Positions 50,601-61,500 of a stretch of 64,000 bases of DNA are shown here, piece by piece (the first letter of the stretch is position 1; the number at the start of each line of letters is the position of its first letter). Both the position numbers and the translations under genes were made by a program. Below the pieces are notes generated by a model. It did no database searches, was not told where the DNA came from, and worked only from the letters and a program-made list of their open reading frames with translations. Source of the DNA: Isochrysis galbana (lineage: Eukaryota; Haptophyta; Isochrysidales; Isochrysidaceae); assembly GCA_018136815.1 (NCBI GenBank), contig CM030945.1, positions 532,605 through 596,604 of the forward strand, read 5' to 3'.

Positions 50601-51078
50601 CCGGAACACTGCGTTTTCGTTTTTCAAAAACTTTTGACTTTTGTCGGAGGGCTGGACCCCCGATCTTCTTTGCAGGTCCGTCATCCTAGAACCCATTGGC
50701 GGCTTCTATGGACCCATTCAACCATTGCAGCCGGTGCCATCCGCACCCCCATAGTGAGTGACTGGGCTACTATTTCGGAGTTGTAAGGTCTTACGACGAA
50801 GGACAGCAAATGGCATCATCAAGCGAGGGCGGAAACAAAACACTTTTGGCGGGGGTCGTGCACACAGCAGAGAGATCCCGCACGCAAGTAAGTTGAGATG
50901 CAGCGTGACAACCAAGACGTGCAAAATTACACCGGCTTCTGAAAGAGGCAAAACTGGCGTCGCTGTTGTGCTCACCGCACGGAAATGCTGTAACTCCGAT
51001 CACAACGCATGTCGAAAATCACACCCGTGTCTTTCTTAGCCTCGCGCCCTCTCGGCAGTAAGTGGGCGTCATGGCAGC

Positions 51079-51898
51079 TCATGACTCTGAGATCGCATAA
51101 GACATCGCCTGATACACCTCGACGCCAATCTCTGCCTCTGACTTTACCATGTCATCGGTCGCCACGGCATATGCTGCCGTGTATCTAGCACGTGCACAGA
51201 TTAGGGGGTGGTGAGCAGATCTAGACTTATCGACCAAGAATTGACGAGCAGTGGCAAGCGACTTACTGTGCCAATCCTTGCTTGACTGCCTCGGCATCGA
51301 GATCTTCAACAGGCGCAGCCATCAGCGTGCTGACATTGAGCTTGGAGTCATCGCCAACTGCCCACGCAACGCAACGGAGGAGTCCCCATGGCAAGGTGTA
51401 AGCACGAATGAAGAGCGCAGCAGGTGTAGGCCGTTTAGCCTGTGGGTGCACCATCGAGGGCAGTAGCCACTGGAAACTCTAGCACAGCCAAACCCCTCAC
51501 TGTGCGTCCTCTGAACCTAACACCCCCCCCCCAGATGTGCACGTACTTGATGCGAATCCGCCGGAGACAAAATACTTTGTGAGAGGGCCACCGGCGGTTT
51601 CCTGGATGGAAACGACGCCTGGTTTAAGCTCGGCGATTGTGGGTACGTGGTTCGGCATCACGCCGAAGATGCCGTCGACGCCTGGCAGGATGACCATCTC
51701 AACAGGCGCCGCCTCGTAGAGGCACGCCGAGGGCAGTGTGAAAGTGAGGCTCAGCGAACCGGGGGCGGCGGCGGGCTTGGGATCGTCGGCGAGGGAGATC
51801 CGAGTCGCGTGCACCGCGCGGGCCACGGGCAGCCTGGCGAGCGGCACGGCGCGGCGGAGGCCGGCGGCAGAGCGCAGGGCGCAGCGGGCCGACAGCAT
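51079..51898 (-). CDS. ATP5F1D: Mitochondrial F1F0 ATP synthase subunit delta
   Basis: Three exons (51898-51547, 51357-51267, 51184-51079), GT-AG introns of 189 and 82 bp, 182 residues. The protein is the mitochondrial delta subunit, equal to bacterial epsilon, part of the central stalk that couples the c-ring to F1. Evidence: an Arg/Ala-rich transit peptide (MLSARCALRSAAGLRRAVPLARLP, ~1-35); the beta-sandwich domain with SLTFTLPSACLYEAAPVEMVILPGVDGIFGVMPNHVPTIAELKPG; LTKYFVSGGFA at the first splice; DSKLNVSTLMAAPVEDLDAEAV; and the C-terminal helices TDDMVKSEAEIGVEVYQAMSYAI. Naive reading without splicing ends early at a stop behind exon 1, in a run of nine or ten Cs. All phases match (1, 2). 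The length fits the family (160-200). Confidence 0.93.
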
Positions 51899-52713
51899 CG
51901 CGCAGACAGGCAGGCGGCGCTGGCAGACAGCTAGGGCGGGGAGTGGGCGGTGGGGCAGATGGCGAGGGCGGGGGGGGAAGAGGGGGCACTTGTACCAGTC
52001 AAAATTTTACACCTAGTTTTCCTCTGGGAGCCCCCTGTTAGAATTGGAGTCATGTACTCTAAAGTACTCTACTCTAGAGCTCTAGAGCATCTTGTTGGCT
52101 GGCATCCCTACTCCTACAGTAAGGGTGCACCATTAAGAAACCACCCCATTAAGGAAAGTATAGAAGCAAATTGGCCGTCCATGAGCTAAAAAAGCTCTAT
52201 GGCGCAAGAGCGTCCCCGCCATAGATAAGAAACTGAGTTTCAGTTTCAGTTTGAAACTGGTTCGTAAGAATAAGAAAATCCCTATGCGGTTATTGGTCCT
52301 ATTTGCAGCTGCGTTTACGTTCACATTGAGTTCGGAGCTCGCGCGCTGCGCGCGCCAAGGTAGAATCTGCCATATGTGCCTTGCCTTCACCTATATGACA
52401 GTAGGAGTAGCAGCCCACAGTCTCATGCTTATACACATTCAAGCTCTAGATGTACTACCCACCTCCCCACCCACAACACCAACCAACACCAACACCCACA
52501 CACCCACACCCCTGCTCATCGAGACCCCGCGACCCCGCGCGTCATACGTCACACTCACTCTCACTCTCTCTCTCTCCGCTTCCATTCTGCATTCTGCGAT
52601 ACTATCTCACCACCACCCACCACCACTGCCACTGCTTGCACTAACTAGCACTAGCTAGCCACACTCTCCAACAACACCCACTTGCAATCATCAATCATCA
52701 ATCATCAATCATC

Positions 52714-52835
52714 AACTAAGTTTATACTTGGTTCGCCCATGGGGGTAAACGAGCCCCCCCCCCTCTCCACTCCTCCCCCGCCGTGGGGGAGGAACCACCC
52801 ATCACCCATCCTCCCGGCATGCCTGATGGCTTGCC
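52714..52835 (+). mobile_element. Family B short element
   Basis: Palindrome 52714-52733 (one change), G/C-run hairpin, GGAACCACCC, and the closing GGCATGCCTGATGGCTTGCC. It is preceded by ATCATCA repeats. Confidence 0.7.
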
Positions 52836-54196
52836 CGTAGGGCCTGGCGGATATTTCAAATTTTTTCGGCCCAAATTTCGATCAAAAATACATGTGCAAA
52901 ATTTCAAAAAGTTTGCCCAAATTTCGACAAAAATTTCAAATTTCAAAAAGTATTTCAATGCTCTTCTGCATGCCTAGATTATGCCTAGGCCTAGAGCCTA
53001 GACGATGCATGAAACATGTTGCGGGTGGGGGGAGGAATATTTTTGGGTGCGTGCTATACTTAGCACGCCCCGTCGAGACGAGCGCTACCGGAGGGTCGCG
53101 AGCGGCGACTCCGCAGCGACGGCCGGAGCGTGTCTCCCTTGTAACTTCCCACGCGGCGGAGAGTCCGAAGGGGAGCGTCATGTCGCGCGACCGCGGCGAT
53201 TAGGCCCAGGTCAATACTTCTAGAACTTTTTCTAGAAGTTTGGGCCGCTTCTCGAGCGCGTCACAAGTTTGGGCCCTCTCGAGAAGTGGGCTGCAAGTTT
53301 GGGGGGCGGCGCTCGCTCTCTAGGAGTAAAAGCCCCTATTCTAGCAGTATAATCTCCTATTCTACCAGTATAATCGTTATATCTCTCAAGAGGCGAAGCA
53401 CCTTCGGAGGTGCTGCACGCCGTCGCCGCGCCGCGCCGTCCCCTCCCATGCCTCTCAGACAACCTCGTTGGCGGCTGTAGCGGTATGGGAGGGCGTCTCC
53501 ATACCCCTCACCCTCACCCATCATATATCATATCTTGGCCCTAGCCCCCAGCTCGACGCGCAGCGCGAGCTAGGTCACAATTTCTGTCACCTGGGCGGCG
53601 CTGCATGCGCGCGCCGCGAAAGCTGCTTCACCTTTCAGGAGCAGATGGGCGAGCATCTAGCGGCGGTGGGAAGGGGGACTGACAGGCCTGGTTGCTTTGT
53701 TTGTGGGTCGGCACGTTCCGATCGCCACAGTGGCGGGCGAGTGGCTGCTGGTGTTGGCGGCTAGCTGCTGCAGCGGCAACGGCGCAGCCACGAGCGCGAG
53801 CCAGCAATTTTGGCAGGCTGTCTGTGTCTGCGCGCCCGATCAGGGAGTGGTTATGACTAGACACATGTGGACTGCCTGCGCGCTGGCCAGGGCGACGCGC
53901 AGGCAGTCCACTGCAATGCGCGGACGTGCAGTCTGAATGCTTGCGTGTGTTGTGTGCTCGTCTCCGCTCGCTTGTATGTTGTCTGTCTCAAAGGGAAACG
54001 CTTTGCCCATCAAATATTCTGGCCCAAAGGGTTTGTGAGCAGTTCATCTTGTATCTGATTTCTAAGGCTTAGATTACTCAGCATCAATAAATACCCCCGA
54101 CACGTATTATCTTGATGAGAGTTGTGAACTGCGACTCGATCTCCTGCAGCATACGTTGTGAACGACGTGCGACGCCGGCTCGTCGGCAGCATCGCT

Positions 54197-54809
54197 CCTC
54201 CTCCCCGCCGGGAGTCGGGTGAATGAAATTCTGGATGGGGTCGGGCAACCCCATTTGGGTGTTTGGACTGGGGACGAACGGCGAACGAAGGGCGGTGGGG
54301 CGGCGAGGCGCTCCTAGCGGCCCTAGAGTGTTGGATTGTAAGAGATTGTTAGACCTACAAAGAACTCTTCCGTCAGGACGTGGGAAGTTACAAGGGAGAC
54401 ACGCTCCGGCCGTCGCTGCGGAGTCTCTCTCTCTCTCGCTCTCTCTCTCCGTCTCTCGCGACGTGTTTGGGTTATCGGTGATTTGGGGGCGCGGTTGCTT
54501 GATAATTTGCTTGGTTTGGGTGAATGATTCCGGTGTGTTCGTGAGTCGGTGTATCCTGTTGTTCTCAGGTTCGTTGTCCCGTCGTTGTTCGCTGCGTCGC
54601 TGCACACTAGCAGTCTAGGCTCCCTCCCTGAGGGAAGAGTTCTTTGTAGGTCTAACAATCTCTTACAATCCAACACTCTAGGGCCGCTAGGAGTGCCTCG
54701 CCGCCCCACCGCCCTTCGTTCGCCGTTCGTCCCCAATCCAGACACCGAATTGGGGTTGCCCGACCCAGTCCAGAATTTCATTCGCACCCGACTCCCGGCG
54801 GGGAGGAGG
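54197..54809. repeat. Foldback with 182-bp arms
   Basis: Arms 54197-54378 and 54628-54809 are inverted copies, about 93-95% identical, with a 249-bp spacer holding the CT microsatellite. The left arm reads MKFWMGSGNP... on plus and the right arm reads the same on minus, a shadow of the symmetry. The spacer start (54379-54425) is also the exact inverted copy of 53107-53153 (47 bp). Confidence 0.85.
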
Positions 54810-55534
54810 GCCAAAGCGCCGCGCTAGCCGCCGGTGCCGCTCGCGACGGAGTGGCTCAGAGCCCTCCGGTAGCGCTCGACTCGACACGCGGCCGAGAACC
54901 AAACTAAAAGTACAGGGAACGACCATATCTAACCGAAAGTTCAAATTCAAACTAACTTAAAACTCCGGCCCGGAAATAGGCTCTGAACCGGGCCCATGGT
55001 AGTGCACCTGGGCCGCACCCCGGACACCGATGAAGGGAACTAAGGGCGATGTCGGTGGGGGGTAGTGTAGAAAGAAGGTAGTAGGTGTTAGCCGTTAGCC
55101 CAGAATCTTCATTCAGATTTTTTGTTCCGTTCAAGGAAGAATTGGAAAAGAGAGTTGCATTCGTTTCACACACTACAACCAACCCCACAGTTGCATCCGA
55201 GTGAAGTCAATCAACAACACTTTTCAAATCTCAAATCCACGTCGCGAAAACGAATGCAGCGTATGCACAAGACGGTAATACAATGCACAAAGTAGAGAAA
55301 GGCGCGATTTGTGGACGCAGCCACACTCACTAGGCGGCTTGTCACCGGAATGCTTGGAACAAGCATTCAAACCAAGCATTCACATCGGTCGACGTACAGG
55401 TTTGACGCACGATACGTCCGGGATCCCGCCGTGAGAATCGCGTAATCAGGGGATCCAAAGAAGTTACGGACTCACGAAAGAAGCTACGGACTGACGATCG
55501 CTCCATGGCACAAAGTTTGTCCGTTCGTGCGCGC

Positions 55535-58500
55535 TCAAGGTGGAGGAATCGGTGGCGAAAATGGTGGCGGAAACGGCGGTGGAGCAGGGCTAGGCTTCAG
55601 CGGGAGGGGCGGTGGAGGCGGGGATGGCTCGGGAGACCTCGGAGAGGGGGGGGGGGTGGTTCGACGTATGGCGCAAAGGGTGGCGGAGACGGAGACGGCG
55701 ATGATGGTGGAGGAGGTGATGGTTCAGGGCTTAGTGGCAAGGGTGGCGGCGGCGGTGACGGCTCCGGCGAGCGTGGCGACGGAGGCGGTGGCGGCGATGG
55801 CGATGGCGAGAACGGCGGCGGCGGCGGCGGCGGCGATGGGTCTGGGCTGAGCGGCGACGGAGGCGGTGGTGGTGACGGAGCCGGCGCGAATGGTGGAGGG
55901 GACGGCTCGCTCGGGGGAGGCGAGGGCGGTGTGCTGGGAGGTTCCGAGGGAGGCGTTGAAGGAGGCGGGGGGGCAAAGGGGGGAGGCGAGGGCGGAGGTG
56001 ATGGTTCCGGAGACAGCGGAGAAGGTGGAGGCGGTGGGGATGGTTCAGGAGAAGGTGGAGGAGCTGGTGGCGCAAACGGAGGAGGAGACGGGCTGGACGG
56101 CGAGGGTGGTGAAAGGGGCGGTGGAGACGGATCTGGGCTGAGAGGTGAGGGTGGCGGGGGTGGCGAGGGCTCCGGCGAGGAAGGCTCCGGAGAGGGGGGT
56201 GGCGATGGCTCGGGGCTCAGTGGGGGGGGGGGCGGAGGAGGCGATGGCTCGGGAGAAAACACTGGCGACGCTGGAAGGGGTGCAAATGGAGGAGGGCTTG
56301 GAGGAGGAGCTGGGAATATCTCGTCGGTTTGGGGTTGGAATGGTGGTTGCGGAGGTGGAGGAGGACGAGAAGGTGTACCCTCTGGTACCTTCGGGGGGAA
56401 AAGTGGGGATGGGGGTGGCGGGGACGGAGGCAAAAGAGGAGGTGTTGAAGGCGGCACAAGCGGTGGGGTGGACGGAGGGGTCGACGGCGGGATCGATGGT
56501 GGCGGCGGCAGCGTTGGCGGCGGCGGCCACGGGGGCGTGGAGGGCGGTATGGATGGTGGCACCAAGGGCGGGGTCGACGGCGGCGGCGCTGGCGGTGGTG
56601 GTGTGGGCGGCGGCGGTGTTGGTGGCGGCGGCGACGGCGGTGTGGAGGGCGGCGTGGATGGTGGTACCAAGGGCGGGGTCGAAGGCGGCGGCGGCGTCGG
56701 TGGTGGTGGCGTGGGCGGCGGCGGTGACGGGGGTGTGGAGGGCGGTGTGGATGGTGGCGCCAAGGGTGGGGTCGACGGTGGCGGCGGCGTCGGCGGAGGC
56801 GGTGTGGGCGGCGGCGGCGACGGGGGTGTGGAGGGCGGCGTGGATGGTGGTACCAAGGGTGGGGTCGACGGCGTCGGCGGCGTCGGCGGAGGCTGTGTTG
56901 GGGGCGGCGGCGTCGGCGGAGTGGACGGTGGCCCCAAGGGCGGGGTCGATGGCGGCGGCGGCGGTGGTGTGGAGGGCGGTGTGGATGGTGGCGCTAAGGG
57001 TGGGGTCGACGGTGGCGGCGGCGCTGGTGGTGGCGGAGTGGGCGGAGGCGGTGTTGGCGGCGGCGGTGTTGGTGGCGGCGGCGACGGCGGTGTGGAGGGC
57101 GGTGTGAATGGTGGCGCTAAGGGTGGGGTCGAAGGCGGCGGCGGCGTGGGCGGCGGCGGTGACGGCGGCGGCGGTGTGGGCGGCGGCGGTGACGGCGGTG
57201 TGGATGGCGGCACCAAGGGCGGGGTCGAAGGCGGCGGCGGCGTCGGCGGTGGAGGCGTGGGCGGAGGCGGTGTGGGCGGAGGCGGTGTTGGTGGCGGTGG
57301 CGTCGGCGGTATGGATGGTGGTACCAAGGGCGGGGTCGAAGGCGGCGGCGGCGCTGGTGGTGGCGGTGTGGGCGGCGGCGGTGTTGGTGGCGGCGGCGAG
57401 GGGGGTGTGGAGGGCGGCGTGGATGGTGGCACCAACGGCGGGGTCGAAGGCGGCGGCGGCGTCGGTGGTGGAGGCGTGGGCGGAGGCGGTGTTGGAGGCG
57501 GTGGCGACGGGGGTGTGGAGGGCGGCGTGGATGGTGGCACCGATGGCGGGGTCGACGGCGGCGGCGGCGTCGGTGGTGGAGGCGTGGGCGGAGGCGGTGA
57601 CGGGGGTGTGGATGGTGGCGCCAAGGGTGGGGTCGACGGTGGCGGCGGCGTCGGCGGAGGCGGCGTGGGCGGTGGCGGCGACGGGGGTGTGGAGGGCGGC
57701 GTGGATGGTGGCACCGATGGCGGGGTCGACGGCGGCGGCGGCGCCGGTGGTGGTGGCGTGGGCGGCGGCGGTGACGGTGGTGTGGAGGGCGGTGTGGATG
57801 GCGGCGCCAAGGGTGGCGTCGACGGTGGCGGCGGCGTCGGCGGAGGCGGCCTGGGCGGCGGCGGTGTGGGCGGCGGCGGTGTTGGTGGCGGCGGCGAGGG
57901 GGGTGTGGAGGGCGGCGTGGACGGTGGCACCAACGGCGGGGTCGAAGGCGGCGGCGGGGTCGGTGGTGGAGGTGTGGGCGGTGGCGGTGTTGGAGGCGGC
58001 GGCGACGGGGGTGTGGAGGGCGGCGTGGATGGTGGCACCAACGGCGGCGGCGGCGTTGGTGGTGGTGGCGTGGGCGGTGGCGGTGACGGGGGTGTGGATG
58101 GTGGCGCCAAGGGTGGGGTCGACGGTGGCGGCGGCGTCGGCGGAGGCGGTGTGGGCGGCGGCGGCGACGGGGGTGTGGAGGGCGGCGTGGATGGTGGCGC
58201 CGACGGCGGGGCCGACGGCGGCGGCGGCGCCGGTGGTGGTGGCGTGGGCGGCGGCGGTGACGGGGGTGTGGAGGGCGGTGTGGATGGTGGCGCCAAGGGC
58301 GGAGTCGACGGCGGCGGCGGCGCCGGTGGTGGTGGCGTGGGCGGCGGCGGCGACGGGGGTGTGGATGGTGGCGCCGAAGGCGGGGTCGACGGTGGCGGCG
58401 GCGTTGGTGGTGGTGGCGTGGGCGGCGGCGGTGTTGGTGGCGGCGGCGACGGCGGCGTGGAGGGCGGTGTGGACGGTGGTACCAACGGCGGGGTCGAAGG

Positions 58501-61500
58501 CGGCGGCGGCGTTGGTGGTGGTGGCGTGGGCGGCGGCGGTGACGGGGGTGTGGAGGGCGGCTTGGATGGTGGCACCACCGGCGGGGTCGACGGCGGCGGT
58601 GGCATCGGGGGCGGGGGCGTCGGCAGAGGCGGGGTTGGAGGCGGCGGCGACGGCGGTGTGGACGGCGGTGTGGATGGTGGCGCCAAGGGTGGGGTCGACG
58701 GCGGCGGCGGCGTCGGCGGCGGAGGTGTGGGCGGCGGCGGCGACGGGGGTGTAGAGGGCGGTGTGGATGGTGGCGCCAAGGGTGGGGTCGACGGTGGCGG
58801 CGGCGTCGGCGGAGGCGGTGTGGGCGGCGGCGGCGACGGGGGCGTGGATGGTGGCACCGATGGCGGGGTCGACGGCGGCGGCGGCGTCGGCGGAGGCGGT
58901 GTGGGCGGAGGCGGCGACGGGGGTGTGGATGGTGGCGCCGAGGGCGGGGTCGACGGTGGCGGCGGCGTTGGTGGTGGTGGCGTGGGTGGCGGCGGTGATG
59001 GTGGCGGCGGTGACGGGGGTGTGGAGGGCGGCGTGGATGGTGGCACCGATGGCGGGGTCGACGGCGGCGGCGGGGTCGGTGGCGGTGGCGTTGGCGGCGG
59101 CAGGGTTGGGGGCGGCGGCGACGGCGGTATAGAAGGCGGTGTGGATGGTGGTACCAACGGCGGGGTCGACGGCGGCGGCGGCATCGGTGGCGGTGGCGTG
59201 GGCGGCGGCGGTGACGGGGGTGTGGAAGGCGGCGTGGATGGTGGCACCACCGGCGGGGTCGACGGCGGCGGCGGCATCGGTGGCGGTGGCGTTGGCGGCG
59301 GCGGTGTTGGGGGCGGCGGCGACGGCGGTATGGAAGGCGGTGTGGATGGTGGCGCCAAGGGCGGGGGCGACGGCGGCGGCTGCGTCGGTGGTGGTGGCGT
59401 GGGCGGCGGCGGCGACGGGGGTGTGGAGGGCGGCGTGGATGGCGGGACCGACGGCGGCGTTAATGGCGGCGGAGGGGCAGGTGGCGGTGGAGTCGGAGGC
59501 GGCGGTGTGGGCGGCGGCGGTGACGGGGGCACCGAGGGTGGCGTGGAGGGTGGTGTGGACGGCGGCGGCGGCATAGGCGGCGGCGGCGCAGGCGGCGGCG
59601 GCGTGGGAGGTGGCGGCGCGGGGGGAGGAGGAGCTGGCGGCGGCGGCGTGGGAGGCGGTGGCACCGGGGGTGTCGATGGCGGAGCCGACGGGGGTGCTGA
59701 AGGAGGCGGCGGCGTGGGAGGCGGCGGAGTCGGGGGCGGCGGAGCTGGTGGTGGTGGCGATGGAGGAGTCGATGGCGGCGTGGATGGCGGTACAGACGGT
59801 GGTGTTGAAGGAGGTGGCGGAGCGGGCGGCGGAGGCGCAGGTGGCGGCGGGGTCGGAGGCGGCGGCGTGGGAGGCGGCGGCGCGGGCGGTGGCGGCGTGG
59901 GAGGCGGCGGCGCTGGCGGAGGTGGCGTAGGTGGTGGTGGTGTTGGCGGCGGTGGCGCGGGCGGCGGCGGCGTGGGTGGGGGCGGCGTGGGAGGTGGAGG
60001 CAGTGGAGGTGTTGACGGCGGCGTCGATGGCGGAGTCAAGGGTGGAGTCGATGGTGGCGGTGGCACGGGTGGCGGCGGCGCTGGCGGTGGCGGGGCTGGC
60101 GGTGGTGGCGCGGGAGGCGGCGGCGCGGGCGGTGGCGGCGTGGGAGGCGGCGGCGCTGGCGGAGGCGGCATAGGAGGAGGAGGCGATGGAGGTGTCGACG
60201 GCGGAGTCGATGGCGGAGCTGAGGGTGGAGTCCATGGCGGCGGCGGTGTCGGAGGCGGCGGCGTCGGAGGCGGCGGCGCCGGTGGCGGCGGCAGAGGGGG
60301 TGGTGGTGACGGCGGCGGCGGGGTTGGCGGTGGTGGTGTGGGTGGCGGCGGTGTTGGCGGTGGCGTCGAGGGAGGTGTAGAAGGTGGTGTCGACGGCGGC
60401 AGCGATGGTGGGATCGACGGCGGCGTCAGTGGCGGTGGGAAGATCTCGAGCGGCTGCGGTGGAGCATATGGAGGGGGAGCACCGGGCGGCGTTGATGGGG
60501 GTGTGCTTGGAGGCTCCGTGGGCGGCGTTGATGGCGGAGGCGCGCTTGGCGGCTCCGACGGAGGCTCGGAAGGGGGAGACGACGGTGGTGGTGATGTGGG
60601 GGGTGGAGGCGCTGGGGGTGGTGGCGTCGGAGGCGGCGGTGTTGGCGGCGGCGGCGCCGGAGGCGATGACGGCGGTGTGAAGGGTGGCTCTGAAGGCGGC
60701 GGCGGCGTAGGCGGTGGGGGCACGGGCGGCGGTGGTGTTGGAGGAAGAGCTGGCGGCGGCGGCGTAGGCGGTGGTGGCGTAGGAGGTGGTGATGTTGGAG
60801 GTGGCGGCGAGGGAGGTTCCGACGGCGGCGTGGATGGCGGGACCGATGGCGGCGTTAATGGCGGCGGAGGCGTTGGCGGCGGAGGGGCAGGTGGCGGTGG
60901 AGTCGGAGGCGGCGGCGTGGGCGGCGGTGGTGACGGGGGCACCGAGGGTGGTCTGGAGGGTGGTGTGGACGGCGGCGGCGGCATAGGCGGCGGGGGTGCG
61001 GGCGGCGGCGGCGTGGGGGGTGGCGGCGCCGGTGGTGTTGATGGCGGAGCCGACGGGGGTGCTGAAGGAGGCGGCGGCGTGGGAGGCGGCGGAGTCGGGG
61101 GCGGCGGCGTTGGCGGCGGTGGCGTTGGCGGCGGCGGCGTTGGCGGTGGTGGCGTTGGCGGCGGCGGAGTGGGTGGAGGCGGCGCAGGTGGTGGTGGCGT
61201 AGGCGGTGGAGGCGCCGGCGGAGGTGGCGTCGGCGGCGGCGGCGCTGGTGGTGGTGGCGATGGAGGAGTCGATGGCGGCGTGGATGGCGGTACAGACGGT
61301 GGTGTTGAAGGAGGTGGCGGAGCGGGCGGCGGAGGCGCGGGCGGCGGCGGGGCCGGAGGCGGCGGCGTGGGAGGCGGCGGCGCGGGCGGTGGCGGCGTGG
61401 GAGGCGGCGGCGCTGGCGGAGGTGGCGTAGGTGGTGGTGGTGTTGGCGGCGGTGGCGCGGGCGGCGGCGGCGTGGGTGGGGGCGTCGACGGCGGTGTCAA

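Larger units (their letters stand above)
48695..51078. other. Intergenic with repeats
   Basis: No credible gene. The 100-bp repeat copy 2 lies at 49394-49493. 49500-49640 is GC-rich with a long minus-strand frame. 50335-50425 has repeated GGATATTT words. 50510-50600 is the partner of 525-600, here continuing into TTTTTTTTTC. Confidence 0.5.
51899..55534. other. Intergenic with several inverted repeats
   Basis: No credible gene. Contents: CAC/CT-rich DNA at 52440-52640; ATCATCA repeats at 52688-52712; a family B element at 52714-52835; AT-rich TTTCAAA words at 52845-52960; the inverted-repeat system at 53107-54809 (below); a CT microsatellite at 54424-54458; and the 42-bp repeat at 54845-54886. 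Confidence 0.55.

Noticed and set aside
56045..60235. 1396-codon Ala/Thr-rich minus-strand frame
   Set aside because: It is the frame-shifted shadow of the proline-rich coding DNA; CCNCCN repeats are open in several frames.
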